Positions 5,600-5,630 of a stretch of DNA of 5,630 bases are shown in pieces. The translations under genes and the position numbers were made by a program. Below the pieces are notes generated by a model, which was given only the letters and a program-made list of their open reading frames with translations, did not search any database and had not been told where the DNA came from. Numbering within the stretch: position 1 is the stretch's first letter; every line of letters starts with the position of its first letter. The stretch is from contig CAYUIZ010000164.1 in assembly GCA_964444885.1 (NCBI GenBank), forward strand, positions 1-5,630, in the 5' to 3' direction. The DNA comes from CAYRGQ01 sp964444885. GTDB taxonomy: Bacteria; Bacteroidota; Bacteroidia; Sphingobacteriales; Sphingobacteriaceae.

Positions 5600-5630
5600 A
5601 TGCGAAAAACCCTGATTTGGTTTTATTTTT
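5600..5630 (+). CDS. N-terminal fragment of an unrecognised gene, probably with a signal peptide
   Basis: An ATG at 5600 opens a frame reading MRKTLIWFYF before the window ends, too short for an automatic ORF call. A basic start (Arg2, Lys3) followed at once by hydrophobic residues is the normal beginning of an exported protein's signal peptide. The perfect promoter ending 24 bp upstream supports a real gene start. In a mannan locus an exported mannanase, a surface glycan-binding protein or an outer-membrane transporter would be reasonable, but ten residues cannot tell these apart. Confidence 0.5.
   Translation, partial: MRKTLIWFYF

Noticed and set aside
1..5630. Transposase, CRISPR array, tRNA/rRNA, toxin-antitoxin or defence genes
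   Set aside because: I looked for repeat arrays, terminal inverted repeats, clover-leaf motifs and recognisable defence domains on both strands and saw none.

Overview
The window looks like part of a mannan/mannooligosaccharide utilisation locus from a member of the Bacteroidota. Three things point there. The gene set and order (GH130 mannosylglucose phosphorylase, GPH-family sugar symporter, AGE-family disaccharide 2-epimerase) match the mannan catabolic cluster known from Bacteroides fragilis. Ribosome binding sites are weak or absent. A textbook Bacteroidota promoter (TTTG, 21-nt spacer, TAnnTTTG) lies near the right end. The coding DNA is fairly GC-rich while the intergenic DNA is AT-rich, which suggests one of the moderately high-GC environmental lineages, but genus cannot be read from this sequence.

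Layout. At the left edge (1-84, minus strand) is the N-terminus of an unrecognised, very basic protein that leaves the window just as a hydrophobic segment begins. A gene-free AT-rich stretch (85-416) follows. Positions 417-4222 hold a three-gene minus-strand operon, transcribed right to left: phosphorylase, then an 18-bp gap, then the symporter, then a 4-bp overlap, then the epimerase. A 353-bp divergent intergenic region (4223-4575) carries candidate promoters in both directions, a short direct repeat, a tandem 9-mer and an inverted repeat in a GC-rich island. An AraC-family regulator (4576-5457, plus strand) is divergent to the operon. After a 142-bp gap with a strong promoter, a plus-strand gene begins at 5600 and is cut by the window end after about ten codons; its start resembles a signal peptide.

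How the genes work together (known pathway plus inference). beta-1,4-Mannobiose, made outside the cytoplasm by mannanases not present here, would enter through the symporter. The epimerase would convert it at C2 of the reducing mannose to 4-O-beta-D-mannosyl-D-glucose. The GH130 enzyme would phosphorolyse this to alpha-mannose 1-phosphate and glucose, saving one ATP equivalent. The AraC protein, with an N-terminal cupin-like sensor domain, is the obvious candidate regulator of the operon and possibly of itself.

This is a well-conserved known system. I found no clear sign of a wholly new one. The items most worth a second look are the regulatory DNA between the divergent genes and the two edge-truncated genes.
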